From NCBI GenBank assembly GCA_964439935.1, contig CAYTPW010000013.1:1-64000 (forward strand): a stretch of 64,000 bases of DNA, in the 5' to 3' direction. The position numbers were made by a program, and so were the translations under genes. Position 1 is the first letter of the stretch. The number at the start of each line of letters is the position of its first letter. Of this stretch, positions 52,288-61,488 are shown in pieces. Origin of the DNA: JABMQW01 sp964439935 (GTDB lineage: Bacteria; Fidelibacterota; Marinisomatia; Marinisomatales; TCS56). The notes below the pieces were generated by a model that saw only the letters and a list, made by a program, of their open reading frames with translations, did no database searches and was not told the DNA's origin.

Positions 52288-53229
52288 ATGGGTACAAGTT
52301 TAGTCTATTCTCCACGCTTTCTGGAACATGATACCGGTTGGGGACATCCTGAACGACCGGAACGCTTGGAAGCTATTATAGATTCACTTCAGAAAACTGA
52401 TTTATGGAAACAATTGGTACTAATAACACCTGATATCAAAGATCCTCAAATACCGGAACTGGTGCACGATCCGGACTATGTTAAACGAGTAGCACACTCT
52501 TGTGACCGAGCCGATCAATATATCGACACGTACGACAATCCCATTTGTAGCGTATCATATTCGATTGCAGTTCTGGCCGCTAATGGTGTCGCCACAGGAT
52601 TGGATTATGTCATGAAAGATCAGGGAAATTGCTCAATGGTCATACCTCGTCCGCCGGGACACCATGCTGAATATGATCATGCAATGGGGTTTTGCCTTTT
52701 TAATAATGTTGCAATCGCAGCTCGCTATGCCCAGCAGAAATATTCGGTGACACGGGTCGCAATCATAGATTTTGATGTACACCATGGAAATGGGACCCAA
52801 CACCTATTTGAAAATGATCCCAATATCATATATATCAGTACGCATCGCTATCCATTCTATCCCGGTAGCGGTGCCAAGAATGAGACTGGCATGGGTGACG
52901 GTCTGGGAACAACCCTTAATTATCCACTGGATCAAGGGACCGGCGATGAAGTATATTGTGATATCATCGACAATTCGGTTGCTGATGTTGTGCTAAAGTT
53001 TAATCCGGAATTAATGATTTTATCTTCCGGATTTGATGCGCACGAACTGGATCCACTGGGGGGCATGGCCCTGACAACCGCTGGTTATAAGATGTTATCC
53101 CATAGTTTGATATCAATAGCAAAAGAATGCTGCGATGGACGGGTTCTATCGGTTCTTGAAGGTGGATACAGTCTGCAGGGACTAAAGGAAAGCATGGAAG
53201 TGCATCTCAGAGAGATAATGAATGAATAA
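52288..53229 (+). CDS. histone-deacetylase-family amidohydrolase
   Basis: 313 residues. The arginase-deacetylase fold is shown by the start GHPERPERLEAI, the His pair in RPPGHHAEYDHAMGFC, and the zinc-binding DFDVHHGNGTQ. LSSGFDAHELDPLGG carries the third zinc ligand, and VLEGGYSLQGL follows. In bacteria such enzymes act on acetylated polyamines, acetoin-related proteins or protein lysines; the substrate here is unknown. The last eight bases overlap the PspC gene. Confidence 0.9.
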   Translation: MGTSLVYSPRFLEHDTGWGHPERPERLEAIIDSLQKTDLWKQLVLITPDIKDPQIPELVHDPDYVKRVAHSCDRADQYIDTYDNPICSVSYSIAVLAANGVATGLDYVMKDQGNCSMVIPRPPGHHAEYDHAMGFCLFNNVAIAARYAQQKYSVTRVAIIDFDVHHGNGTQHLFENDPNIIYISTHRYPFYPGSGAKNETGMGDGLGTTLNYPLDQGTGDEVYCDIIDNSVADVVLKFNPELMILSSGFDAHELDPLGGMALTTAGYKMLSHSLISIAKECCDGRVLSVLEGGYSLQGLKESMEVHLREIMNE

Positions 53230-53479
53230 TCGGATGAAAAGAATTTACCATTCCCAATCTGATAGGGTAGTGGCCGGAGTATGCGGTGGATTTGCTGAAT
53301 ATATTAATGTCAATCAGGTTCCTGAACTGCTCGTTTGGATATTCTTGATCTTGGTTGGTGTATGCGCAGGTACAGTTGAAAGTATAGCTGTAAATTCAAC
53401 AATCATGGGTCTGTTCTTTGCTTCAGGAATGGCGATTACTATGACAGCCATAATTTTACCAAGGATCGATGCTAGATAA
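53222..53479 (+). CDS. PspC-domain membrane protein
   Basis: 85 residues. The PspC domain KRIYHSQSDRVVAGVCGGFA is followed by the expected ADY-like EYINVNQVPELLVWIFLIL and a second membrane segment near the end. Small PspC proteins sit in the inner membrane and are linked to envelope stress in some bacteria. It overlaps the deacetylase gene by eight bases, so the two are co-translated. Confidence 0.85.
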   Translation: MNNRMKRIYHSQSDRVVAGVCGGFAEYINVNQVPELLVWIFLILVGVCAGTVESIAVNSTIMGLFFASGMAITMTAIILPRIDAR

Positions 53480-53513
53480 TCATTTGCATTAATAATCAAG
53501 AAAGTCGGATGGA

Positions 53514-54494
53514 ATGGATCAAACAAGATTTGCAGAAATAACCGAAAAATTCAAAGATAAGTCTATCCTGGTCATCGGTGATTTGATGCTCGATCAGTAT
53601 CTTTGGGGTACAGCGGAACGTATTTCACCGGAGGCTCCGGTGCCGATTGTGAGAATTGAAGAGATCAATAATTTACCAGGCGGTGCTGGAAATGTTGCAT
53701 TAAATCTGGCAAAATTAAATTGTCGAGTACATTTAGCTGGTTTAATAGGTGATGACGAACAGGGTGTAAAACTGTCTGAGAAGCTCGCTGAATCAGGAAT
53801 AATGATGGAGGGCATAACTGTCTGCCAAAATCGTACAACCACTCTTAAAACGCGTGTTATTGCCCAGAATCAACAGATATTGCGAACTGACCGGGAAGAA
53901 ATAGTGCCTGCTGACAGTCATTCGTTTGGAATTTTGGTCGAGCAGATTAATTCAGTTCTACCCGATTGCGATGGAATTATAATCGCCGATTATAATAAAG
54001 GAGTTTTGTCAGCTGACCTGATTACGACTGTACAGTCAGCAGCGGCAAAATATGCAGTACCGGTTTATGTTGATCCTAAAGCGGATAATTTTTTCGCATA
54101 TCAGAACAACCGTTTATTCAAACCGAATAGATCTGAATTCTTGAATGCTTTGGGAGCTACGGATACTGCTGAAGTTGATATCAAGCAGTTAGGCAGCGAT
54201 CTGGTTAACAGGCTAAATGCAGAAATTGTTATGATTACACTGGGTGAAAAAGGAGTTGCGCTATTTGATAATAATGATTTTCTTACTATTCCTACCAAAG
54301 CAAGGAAAGTACATGATGTATCTGGCGCCGGAGATACGATGATTGCTGTATTCACCGTGGCAGATTTATCAGGTGCATCGCCTATCGAATCTGCCCAGAT
54401 CGCTAATTTGGCCGCTGGCAGAGTAATTGCCGAGGTTGGTGCTGTTCCAATCGATCATCTGATGCTGCAGGAGATATTTGCCTATCATAAGTAG
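53514..54494 (+). CDS. D-glycero-beta-D-manno-heptose-7-phosphate kinase
   Basis: 326 residues of the PfkB sugar-kinase fold. LVIGDLMLDQYLWGTAERIS, LPGGAGNVALNLAKL and the ATP/anion-hole motif DVSGAGDTMIAVF are those of the kinase half of HldE (RfaE1). The adenylyltransferase half is absent, so the second activity must come from a separate gene. The enzyme phosphorylates heptose 7-phosphate for the lipopolysaccharide core, which points to an LPS-type outer membrane. Confidence 0.9.
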   Translation: MDQTRFAEITEKFKDKSILVIGDLMLDQYLWGTAERISPEAPVPIVRIEEINNLPGGAGNVALNLAKLNCRVHLAGLIGDDEQGVKLSEKLAESGIMMEGITVCQNRTTTLKTRVIAQNQQILRTDREEIVPADSHSFGILVEQINSVLPDCDGIIIADYNKGVLSADLITTVQSAAAKYAVPVYVDPKADNFFAYQNNRLFKPNRSEFLNALGATDTAEVDIKQLGSDLVNRLNAEIVMITLGEKGVALFDNNDFLTIPTKARKVHDVSGAGDTMIAVFTVADLSGASPIESAQIANLAAGRVIAEVGAVPIDHLMLQEIFAYHK

Positions 54495-54558
54495 TTACAA
54501 AATGCATTAATATTTGATGGCTTTTGTAGTTACTGATTGTTAATTGGCTCATATTTTA

Positions 54559-56208
54559 ATGATGAAGATTCAAAGCTCGATGAAGCTAAAATTAATTGTC
54601 ACACTGATTGGATTAAATGGCCTGAACGCTCAACCTGAAGCACGTTTTGATCCCTTCGATTGGGTACTCCTGCGCGACGCAACCTCGATCAATTCGATCA
54701 GCGAAGGTTTGAATTACACCTATTTCGGTTCGGTCACCGGCGGAGTTTTGCGTTTTAACAATTTTGGACGGGAATTCGAGGAGCCAATTACGACGGCCCA
54801 GGGATTATCTTCCAATTCGGTGACTGCCGTACATTTCGATCGTCAAACGGGTATTCTGTGGGCTACGGATCGTTCCACGTTGAATTACAGCTATACTAAT
54901 ACCGGCGATTGGTTCATAGTCGAAACCATCGATTTGGGTTTGAATGCAGGTGATCAGATCATTCAAATCGGCAGCAGTCAGGATTATATATGGTGTCGAA
55001 CACAAACACTGTATCTGAAATGCGATCACGCTTCTGGTATTTTGGTGGCCAGTATGATCACACCTGATGAGACTAATATCGTTTGGAGCAGCACACAATT
55101 GACACCATTTGATGATATTACCACTCTACTGGCTGACTATAGCATCTTCGGTAACTGGGATTTTTTTGATACCGGTATTTCAGGACCGAATGGTGAATTT
55201 CTGGATATCACTACTTATTTAATTGGACAATCCGATGATTTTTGGATCGGAACCGACAATCGATTGATCCTGCACAGTAGTCAACTGGTGAATATCTTTT
55301 ATCCAATGTACAACGGTTTAAATAATACCGATGTTCAGTTTATTTTATATGATGAAGGTTTCTGGGTAGGTGGTCGATCAAAGCAATCCAGTAATTCCGG
55401 TATAACCTATCTGGCACCGAACAGACAGGTATATGAGCATTTCAATTTCCAGGTAATTATTAATATGGCTCCCCAGTCATTGTACTCGGCGATTGATACT
55501 GGAGATGAAATCTGGTTTGGTGGTGAGGGACAAGTATTAATCTATAATAAACAGGAATATTTCTGGCGCACTTTATCGGAGATGAATGGGGTGCCCCGCG
55601 GTAACGTTATATCATTAGCTCAAGATTCCAACTACGTCTGGCTGGGTGCGAGTAGGGGGATCGGGCGAATATCAAAAAAAACCAAGAAACCGATAACAAC
55701 CGGCCTGGAATCTTATTATGATGAACGATTTGTGAATGCATTAGCTAGATTTGGTGGTGAAATCTGGATCGGTTCAGATTATCATTTACGGATTTACGAT
55801 ATTTCCAGCAACAAGTTTTCTCAATATAAACCGCAAGCCTCAAAATCGAAACAGGCCAGCCTTGGCCCCCTTCGTTATTATACTGCTTTCACGCAGGATG
55901 GTGACAATATTTATATCGGAACAACCCAGGGCATTCTGGTCTATAATTCCAAAACTGGAGAAAGCACAGTTGCCATAAATCCGGATATCTATTCCGGGAA
56001 AATTATTAGAAAAATGTCCATTTATGATAAGTATATGATTATTCTTACCAATAATACAATCCTGGTATCAAATCTGGACGGCACTGTAACCAGACTGTAT
56101 AATTATGATTTTATGGGTACATTGAATGATTTGTATATTAGCAGCGATGAGTTATGGATCGCATCCAGTAAAGGACTGATAAAATTCTACTGGCAAGGAG
56201 ATTTATGA
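54559..56208 (+). CDS. exported beta-propeller protein (unknown function)
   Basis: About 549 residues. A signal peptide follows the first Met cluster (KLKLIVTLIGLNGLNA), with TTG 54544 as a less likely upstream start. The mature protein consists of repeated propeller blades such as GLSSNSVTAVHFDRQTGILWA, YVWLGASRGIGRIS and NIYIGTTQGILVYN. These resemble the ligand-sensing propeller repeats of two-component hybrids but stand alone, with no kinase or sorting domain. It overlaps the GWxTD-type gene by four bases, so the two should work together. Confidence 0.7.
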   Translation: MMKIQSSMKLKLIVTLIGLNGLNAQPEARFDPFDWVLLRDATSINSISEGLNYTYFGSVTGGVLRFNNFGREFEEPITTAQGLSSNSVTAVHFDRQTGILWATDRSTLNYSYTNTGDWFIVETIDLGLNAGDQIIQIGSSQDYIWCRTQTLYLKCDHASGILVASMITPDETNIVWSSTQLTPFDDITTLLADYSIFGNWDFFDTGISGPNGEFLDITTYLIGQSDDFWIGTDNRLILHSSQLVNIFYPMYNGLNNTDVQFILYDEGFWVGGRSKQSSNSGITYLAPNRQVYEHFNFQVIINMAPQSLYSAIDTGDEIWFGGEGQVLIYNKQEYFWRTLSEMNGVPRGNVISLAQDSNYVWLGASRGIGRISKKTKKPITTGLESYYDERFVNALARFGGEIWIGSDYHLRIYDISSNKFSQYKPQASKSKQASLGPLRYYTAFTQDGDNIYIGTTQGILVYNSKTGESTVAINPDIYSGKIIRKMSIYDKYMIILTNNTILVSNLDGTVTRLYNYDFMGTLNDLYISSDELWIASSKGLIKFYWQGDL

Positions 56209-57458
56209 GACAGTTTCGACTAATCACAACCTTATTTTTACTCATTAGCATTTCCGCTGCCAAAGATGTACGCGATCCCCAAAAACGGAAAAACATTGAG
56301 CAATTTCGCATTACAGCTATTCCTATTGAGATTATTTCCAATGATTCAATCCATCTAATCATCTATTTCGATATACCAAATTCAGCCCTTCAGTTTGTGA
56401 AACACGATTCCGGATTTTCTGCTGGGTATGAAGCGACTGTTTCAATCCGCGATGAATCAAAAATCCAAGTGGCACGTCAAATATGGACTGGATCAGTTGA
56501 TGTTGTTAATTATCGGGAAACAGTATCCGATAATTTATATACAACATTGTTTACTAATATCAGCGTTCCCGCATTGGACCTGCTTTTGGTCGGTGAACTC
56601 TTTGATAAAGATACTCGTGAAACAGCAAATAAGGAGATTTCAATCACCTTAGATAAATATCGAGGGGAAACTTTCCTCTTTCCGCTGGTTTTATTGAAGA
56701 ATCAACCTGGGAACTGGGGATTAGGGGAAGATCTAAAACCTGTATTTGGAAATAAGGTGCTTACTGATGATGATAGCTATCGTTTGCTTATCAGCGGGCG
56801 TATTCACCCGGGACCATTTATTATCACGGCTTACAGCGTGGTTGATGATGATAGTACACAATGGAAAGAAACGTATGAGCAAATTACCGAATCCGACTAT
56901 TTCAAATTAGTCCTCGACATACCCAAGGAATTGTTAACTGGCTTCAGCACTGAAATACAAATTGAATTAGAACAGGGAGAGATTACGCTAAACAAAACCA
57001 GACGCATATCGATTAATAATCCGGGAATGCCCGCTTCTATCGATGATATCGACGAAGCCATCGATCAGATTCGGTATATTGCTTCTGACGAGGAACAAAA
57101 GATTTTCAATAAAGCGAAAAAGAAAGAGCGGGAGGCTCTATTCCGTGATTTCTGGAGTAAGCGTGATCCCACTCCCAATACAGAAAAAAATGAACTAATG
57201 GCAGAATATTTCTCCCGCGTGCGTTACGCCAACAAGAATTTTTCATCTTTCCTCCCTGGCTGGCGGTCAGATATGGGAATGATCTATATAATCTTTGGTC
57301 GACCTGATGATGTGGAACGGCTCTATGCTTCTGCTTCGAACTATTCAGGGCAGAAATGGTATTACTACAGTATTAACCGAACATTTGTTTTCGTAGACGA
57401 ATCCGGTTTTGGCGATTTTCGATTGCTGACACCATACTATGGTCGGAGCGGCTGGTGA
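56205..57458 (+). CDS. GWxTD-domain-like exported protein
   Basis: 417 residues with a signal peptide (LITTLFLLISISAAK). The C-terminal 110 residues match the GWxTD region: FRDFWSKRDPTPNTEKNELM, then SRVRYANKNFSSFLPGWRSD with the name motif as GWRSD, MGMIYIIFGRPDDVERL and a final WYYYSINRTFVFVDESGFG. This domain is found mainly in FCB-group and related phyla and has no known biochemical role. The N-terminal half is beta-rich. Four-base overlaps join it to the propeller gene before it and the dehydrogenase-like gene after it. Confidence 0.85.
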   Translation: MRQFRLITTLFLLISISAAKDVRDPQKRKNIEQFRITAIPIEIISNDSIHLIIYFDIPNSALQFVKHDSGFSAGYEATVSIRDESKIQVARQIWTGSVDVVNYRETVSDNLYTTLFTNISVPALDLLLVGELFDKDTRETANKEISITLDKYRGETFLFPLVLLKNQPGNWGLGEDLKPVFGNKVLTDDDSYRLLISGRIHPGPFIITAYSVVDDDSTQWKETYEQITESDYFKLVLDIPKELLTGFSTEIQIELEQGEITLNKTRRISINNPGMPASIDDIDEAIDQIRYIASDEEQKIFNKAKKKEREALFRDFWSKRDPTPNTEKNELMAEYFSRVRYANKNFSSFLPGWRSDMGMIYIIFGRPDDVERLYASASNYSGQKWYYYSINRTFVFVDESGFGDFRLLTPYYGRSGW

Positions 57459-58495
57459 AATTAGTATTTATACCCGGTGATGGAGTCGGGAATGAAATTT
57501 CGAGCGAATTGATTAAAATCTGCCAGGCACTGGAAGACTATACCAATCTGAAATTTAATATTCAAACTTTTGATCTGGGCTTAAATCACTATTTAGAGAC
57601 AGGGATATTTGTACCGGATGGTGTTATCAAGGAATGTGAGCATGCAAAGGCTATTTGGATTGGGCCGTTAACAGACAAGTCGGCGGATGGTACACCGGTA
57701 AAAGGAGCAATCATGCAGCGCCTTATCTCTGGATTGGATACATCTATATATTGCCGGCGAATCAGGCCATTCAATCCCAATATAAATCTAATGACAACCG
57801 CACCATTTGATGTTTTCATAATCCAGGATTGCATTAATCATGAAACCGGTACAAAAAGTTTTACGACGGCAATTCGTAAAGGTGATGGATTGACAGTTGA
57901 TTTATCGTTTACTGCCCATAATCGTGTGCACAGATTAATGGAATTTGCGATGAACCTGATTGAGAATGGTATCCGACACTCGTTGACAATTGCCCTGCCG
58001 GAAGAACAAATTACCAGTGATAATCCCTGGATTAAGGAGTATCAAAATATTTCCAGTGAGCGGGATCTGCCGATATCGATAATAGCTATTGATCGAGTAT
58101 TTTTCCGTTTACTTCACAAACCAGGCGACCTAGATCTGGTCCTGACAATTGCGCCCTATGGTAAATTGCTGTCAAAATTGGGTGCGGCAATTGAAGGAGG
58201 ACTGGGTTTGGCCTATGAGTCATATATGAATGAATCTGGCCAACAATTATTTCATGGTTTACATCCAACATCCGATAATTATATTGGCAAAGATGCCGCA
58301 AATCCGATCGGGGCGATCAGAGCATTGGCTAATATCCTAAATCATATCAACCGTCCCGGGCTCGGGAGTGCAATTGACCAGGCGGTGGCTTCCTCGCTGG
58401 AAGCAGGGTGGTCTACAAGGGATATGGGTGGTAGTATGGGCACATCGGAAATCGGCGATTTTATTTGTAACAAATTATCTGAATTAATCACTTGA
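57455..58495 (+). CDS. isocitrate/isopropylmalate dehydrogenase-like protein, catalytic residues altered
   Basis: 346 residues with the fold of beta-decarboxylating dehydrogenases: FIPGDGVGNEISSELIKI at the start, and GKDAANPIGAIRALANIL in the NAD loop near the end. Several residues of the active site differ. The magnesium-binding pattern GDxxSD is YGKLLSK, so both Asp are Lys. The region normally carrying the Arg and Tyr of the substrate site reads IIQDCINHETGT, and the catalytic Lys is not evident. It may be a non-catalytic paralogue or have a new substrate. It overlaps the GWxTD gene by four bases. Confidence 0.75.
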   Translation: MKLVFIPGDGVGNEISSELIKICQALEDYTNLKFNIQTFDLGLNHYLETGIFVPDGVIKECEHAKAIWIGPLTDKSADGTPVKGAIMQRLISGLDTSIYCRRIRPFNPNINLMTTAPFDVFIIQDCINHETGTKSFTTAIRKGDGLTVDLSFTAHNRVHRLMEFAMNLIENGIRHSLTIALPEEQITSDNPWIKEYQNISSERDLPISIIAIDRVFFRLLHKPGDLDLVLTIAPYGKLLSKLGAAIEGGLGLAYESYMNESGQQLFHGLHPTSDNYIGKDAANPIGAIRALANILNHINRPGLGSAIDQAVASSLEAGWSTRDMGGSMGTSEIGDFICNKLSELIT

Positions 58496-58532
58496 TACTA
58501 CTGAAAATAACCGTTACTGAGAGCTCAGCGCC

Positions 58533-59063
58533 ATGAAATTAGATCATTCTGAAACCAAATTGATAAAAGGTTTATTATTTACCGATCCTGTTCCTGATAT
58601 TATTGCGGGACTCAGTGACGATGACCGGGTCGTGTTGGATAAGCTGGGTGCAAAATTGTCCGGTTCAATCAAAACGGAACTATTTGTTGATGGTGCCGCA
58701 AATCTAGCGGATAAAATAGCTGGCATTGGAGGAATGGCTTTGCAAGAAGGTCAGGAAATATTCAGTTTTGCGGAGCAGATTGGAGAAGCGACCAATAATC
58801 AAGCCGAATATCGGGCACTTATCCGCGGTATCGAGCTTTTGTTGGATCATCAGTGCAAAGATATAAAAATATATATGGACAGCGAGCTGGTGGTCAGGCA
58901 AATCAAAGGGGAATATCGCGTAAAAAATGAACGAATGAAACCGTTGTATGCTTCTGCAGTGAAATTATTATTAAAATTTGATGACTGGAAAATAGAACAC
59001 GTAATGCGTTCTAATAATCGTCGCGCTGATTTATTAAGCAAAGAAGGTTTAAAGAAAAAATAA
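58533..59063 (+). CDS. RNase HI-like ribonuclease
   Basis: 176 residues. The first 45 residues are an extra N-terminal region. The RNase H domain follows, with the four acids in order: LFVDGAAN, NNQAEYRALIRGI, IYMDSELVVRQI and NRRADLLSKEG. All are present, so cleavage of RNA in RNA-DNA hybrids is expected. It resembles the archaeal/Bacillus-type RNase HI-like family with the AEYRALIRGI form. It is upstream of the mre cluster but about 130 bases apart. Confidence 0.88.
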   Translation: MKLDHSETKLIKGLLFTDPVPDIIAGLSDDDRVVLDKLGAKLSGSIKTELFVDGAANLADKIAGIGGMALQEGQEIFSFAEQIGEATNNQAEYRALIRGIELLLDHQCKDIKIYMDSELVVRQIKGEYRVKNERMKPLYASAVKLLLKFDDWKIEHVMRSNNRRADLLSKEGLKKK

Positions 59064-59194
59064 GTTTAACCGAATACTACCATTTTTCTCTCGAATTACA
59101 TACTGATTTAGCTGGTTTTGGTTAGGCTATTGATTGGATTACATATAAATTTCACGTTCATTATTCAGTTAGATTAGGGATAAATCAATCATAA

Positions 59195-60223
59195 ATGAGT
59201 ATTATAAATTCTCTAAAAAATACATTTTCCTGGGTTTCTGGCGATGTTGCGATCGATTTAGGTACAGCTAATACTTTAATTTGGTTAAAGGGACGCGGCA
59301 TTGTTGTTAATGAACCTTCGATAATCACGCGGTCAGTGCATGACGGGAAAATTATTGCTGTCGGAAATGATGCCAAAGTCATGCTGGGAAGAACGCATCG
59401 GGAATTGGAAACAATCCGACCATTGCAGGATGGAGTAATTGCAGATTTTAATATGACCGATGGGATGCTGCGGGGATTTATTCGAAAAATGAACCTTAAT
59501 CGATTGGCGCGCCCCCGGATGGTTATTTGTGTTCCCTCAGGTGTCACTGAAGTAGAGCGCCGTGCCGTAAAGGATAGTGGTGATCGATCAAATGCACGCG
59601 AAGTATTTTTGATTGAAGAGCCGGTGGCTGCTGCAATTGGCATCGGTTTGGATATCAGCCAACCAGTGGGCAATATTATCGTTGATATCGGTGGCGGAAC
59701 GACTGAGATCGCCGTAATTGCCTTGAATGGAGTGGTCACTAAAGAAACTATCCGCATCGCTGGCGATGAGATGGATGATGCAATAGTGCAGTGGTTCCGC
59801 AACGAGCATAAGTTGGATATTGGGGTAGCTACCGGTGAGCGAATCAAGACCACAGTTGGCTCAGCCATGCGCATGAAATCAGAACCGATTTTCGTGAAGG
59901 GCCGAGATCTGGTTTCGGGAATTCCTAAAACAGCTGAAGTTTCTTCGGATGAAATTCGACATGCCCTGAAAGATCCGATCAATAATATTGTCGAAGCTGT
60001 CAAACGTGCTCTGGAGCAGACACCGCCTGAGCTGGCATCCGACATATTAGATCGTGGCATTATTATGACTGGCGGTGGAAGCTTATTAAGAGGTATTGAT
60101 CAAATAATTCGAGAACGTACAAATATTCCAGTTAATGTGGCCGAAGATCCTTTGCTGTCGGTAGTGCGTGGAACCGGTATTGTGCTGGAAGATGTGAAAA
60201 AATACGAAGCAGTCTTGATGTAA
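59195..60223 (+). CDS. mreB: rod shape-determining protein MreB
   Basis: 342 residues, bacterial actin. The phosphate-1 loop is AIDLGTANTLIWLKGRG at about residues 20-36, phosphate 2 is IVDIGGGTTEIAVI, and the adenosine motif is IIMTGGGSLLRGIDQ. It polymerises under the inner membrane and guides peptidoglycan synthesis. It starts the block mreB-mreC-mreD-mrdA-rodA, the complete elongasome gene set, which shows that the cell is rod-shaped or elongating. Confidence 0.97.
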   Translation: MSIINSLKNTFSWVSGDVAIDLGTANTLIWLKGRGIVVNEPSIITRSVHDGKIIAVGNDAKVMLGRTHRELETIRPLQDGVIADFNMTDGMLRGFIRKMNLNRLARPRMVICVPSGVTEVERRAVKDSGDRSNAREVFLIEEPVAAAIGIGLDISQPVGNIIVDIGGGTTEIAVIALNGVVTKETIRIAGDEMDDAIVQWFRNEHKLDIGVATGERIKTTVGSAMRMKSEPIFVKGRDLVSGIPKTAEVSSDEIRHALKDPINNIVEAVKRALEQTPPELASDILDRGIIMTGGGSLLRGIDQIIRERTNIPVNVAEDPLLSVVRGTGIVLEDVKKYEAVLM

Positions 60224-60227
60224 ATTA

Positions 60228-61025
60228 ATGCGGTCTTTATACTTTGTTATTCTGCGTCGTAAAGATCATTTGACCTTTGTTATCGCCATAGCTCTTTCGT
60301 TATATATTTTATTTTCTGGAACCAAACCTGAAATTCAGGACCTCCGATTAAAGGTAAATCATTTTTTTGCCTTTACGCGTATTCCAAAAATCTGGATGGA
60401 GTCCAAGCGTAACCTAGAAAACCAGAATAATCAGCTGCGTGAAAGAAATATACAGTTAAAACTGCTTCTGGAATCGACACGCCATCTGGAAGAAGAGAAT
60501 CAACAATTAAGGACACTATTAGAATTTCAAAGGGATTCGTATTTTACCTTAGTACCTGCAACAATCCACGGTAAGGGAATTACATCTTCACTTTCATCGT
60601 ATACAATTGACGTTGGCTACAGTGACGGAGTCGGGATTAATAATCCGGTGGTAATATCCGAAGGTGTCGTTGGCAAAACTGTGTTAGTAGATGAGCACTC
60701 CAGTATTGTGCAATTGATCAGTGATCCGGATTTTCGGTTAAGCGTACGTGTTGTACCTTATGGAGCAATTGGTATCCTTAGCTGGTCAGGTAATAATAAA
60801 TGCGATGTTCGCGAAGTACCAAAAAGTGCTCAGATTGCGATTGGTGATCTGGTATTTACTTCATCATACAGCGACATATATCCACCCAATTTGCCAGTGG
60901 GCAAAGTAACAGCTATTTATGATGAACGCGGCAGTTTTCAGAAGCGATTAACAGTAGAAACGTTCTTCAGTATCGGAACCCTCCAATATGTCTTTGTGAT
61001 CATAGATAATAATGACCAGAAATAA
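60228..61025 (+). CDS. mreC: rod shape-determining protein MreC
   Basis: 265 residues. An N-terminal membrane helix (about residues 14-29) precedes a coiled coil (ESKRNLENQNNQLRERNIQL onward, about 60-100). The periplasmic beta domain carries IDVGYSDGVGINNPVV, GVVGKTVLVDEHSS and PNLPVGKVTAIYDERGSF. It links MreB to the periplasmic enzymes. The last 14 bases overlap mreD. Confidence 0.93.
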   Translation: MRSLYFVILRRKDHLTFVIAIALSLYILFSGTKPEIQDLRLKVNHFFAFTRIPKIWMESKRNLENQNNQLRERNIQLKLLLESTRHLEEENQQLRTLLEFQRDSYFTLVPATIHGKGITSSLSSYTIDVGYSDGVGINNPVVISEGVVGKTVLVDEHSSIVQLISDPDFRLSVRVVPYGAIGILSWSGNNKCDVREVPKSAQIAIGDLVFTSSYSDIYPPNLPVGKVTAIYDERGSFQKRLTVETFFSIGTLQYVFVIIDNNDQK

Positions 61026-61488
61026 ATATCTGGTATTCGGAGCGGTTGCTATCATCATGCAATTGGTGCTGGTTGATTTATTAACCGTCCGCCTGGTTCG
61101 CCCGGATTTCATTCTGGTTTTTATTTTATATATCGCGGTCCGCGAGGGACGGATGTGGGGTATCTCGATAGGCTTTGTACTTGGCCTGTTTGTCGATTTT
61201 GTGGGTGTAGCAACCTATTTCGGTCTTAGTTCTTTATCGTATTCAATTTTAGCCTATCTGGCAGGATTTTTACGCAATCAATTCAGTAAATGGCCTCCGA
61301 TTGGTTTTCATTTATACTGGATTGGTATTGTTGTTATACATTTCAGTCTTCAACTCTTAATTACTTCACAGCACATATTAGCCACAAATCCTCAAGTATT
61401 CTGGACCAGGATATTTTCGAGTGCTATATACACATTGCTGATTATTGTTATATCCAATTTGTTTATCCCGCTGGGAACCGAAGACTAA
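61012..61488 (+). CDS. mreD: rod shape-determining protein MreD
   Basis: 158 residues with about five membrane helices. LVRPDFILVFILYIAVREGR and SIGFVLGLFVDFVGVATYFG are the usual conserved segments. It overlaps mreC by 14 bases and shares one base with the mrdA start (TAATG), so the operon is translated as a unit. Confidence 0.9.
   Translation: MTRNKYLVFGAVAIIMQLVLVDLLTVRLVRPDFILVFILYIAVREGRMWGISIGFVLGLFVDFVGVATYFGLSSLSYSILAYLAGFLRNQFSKWPPIGFHLYWIGIVVIHFSLQLLITSQHILATNPQVFWTRIFSSAIYTLLIIVISNLFIPLGTED

Noticed and set aside
59185..60060. Long open frame on the minus strand
   Set aside because: It is exactly antisense to mreB and has a Ser/Ile/Arg-rich composition with no known family; mreB motifs are complete.
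61290..61487. Upstream extension of the penicillin-binding protein 2 frame
   Set aside because: It lies inside mreD in another frame; the ATG at 61488 fits the coupled junction and the known N-terminus.
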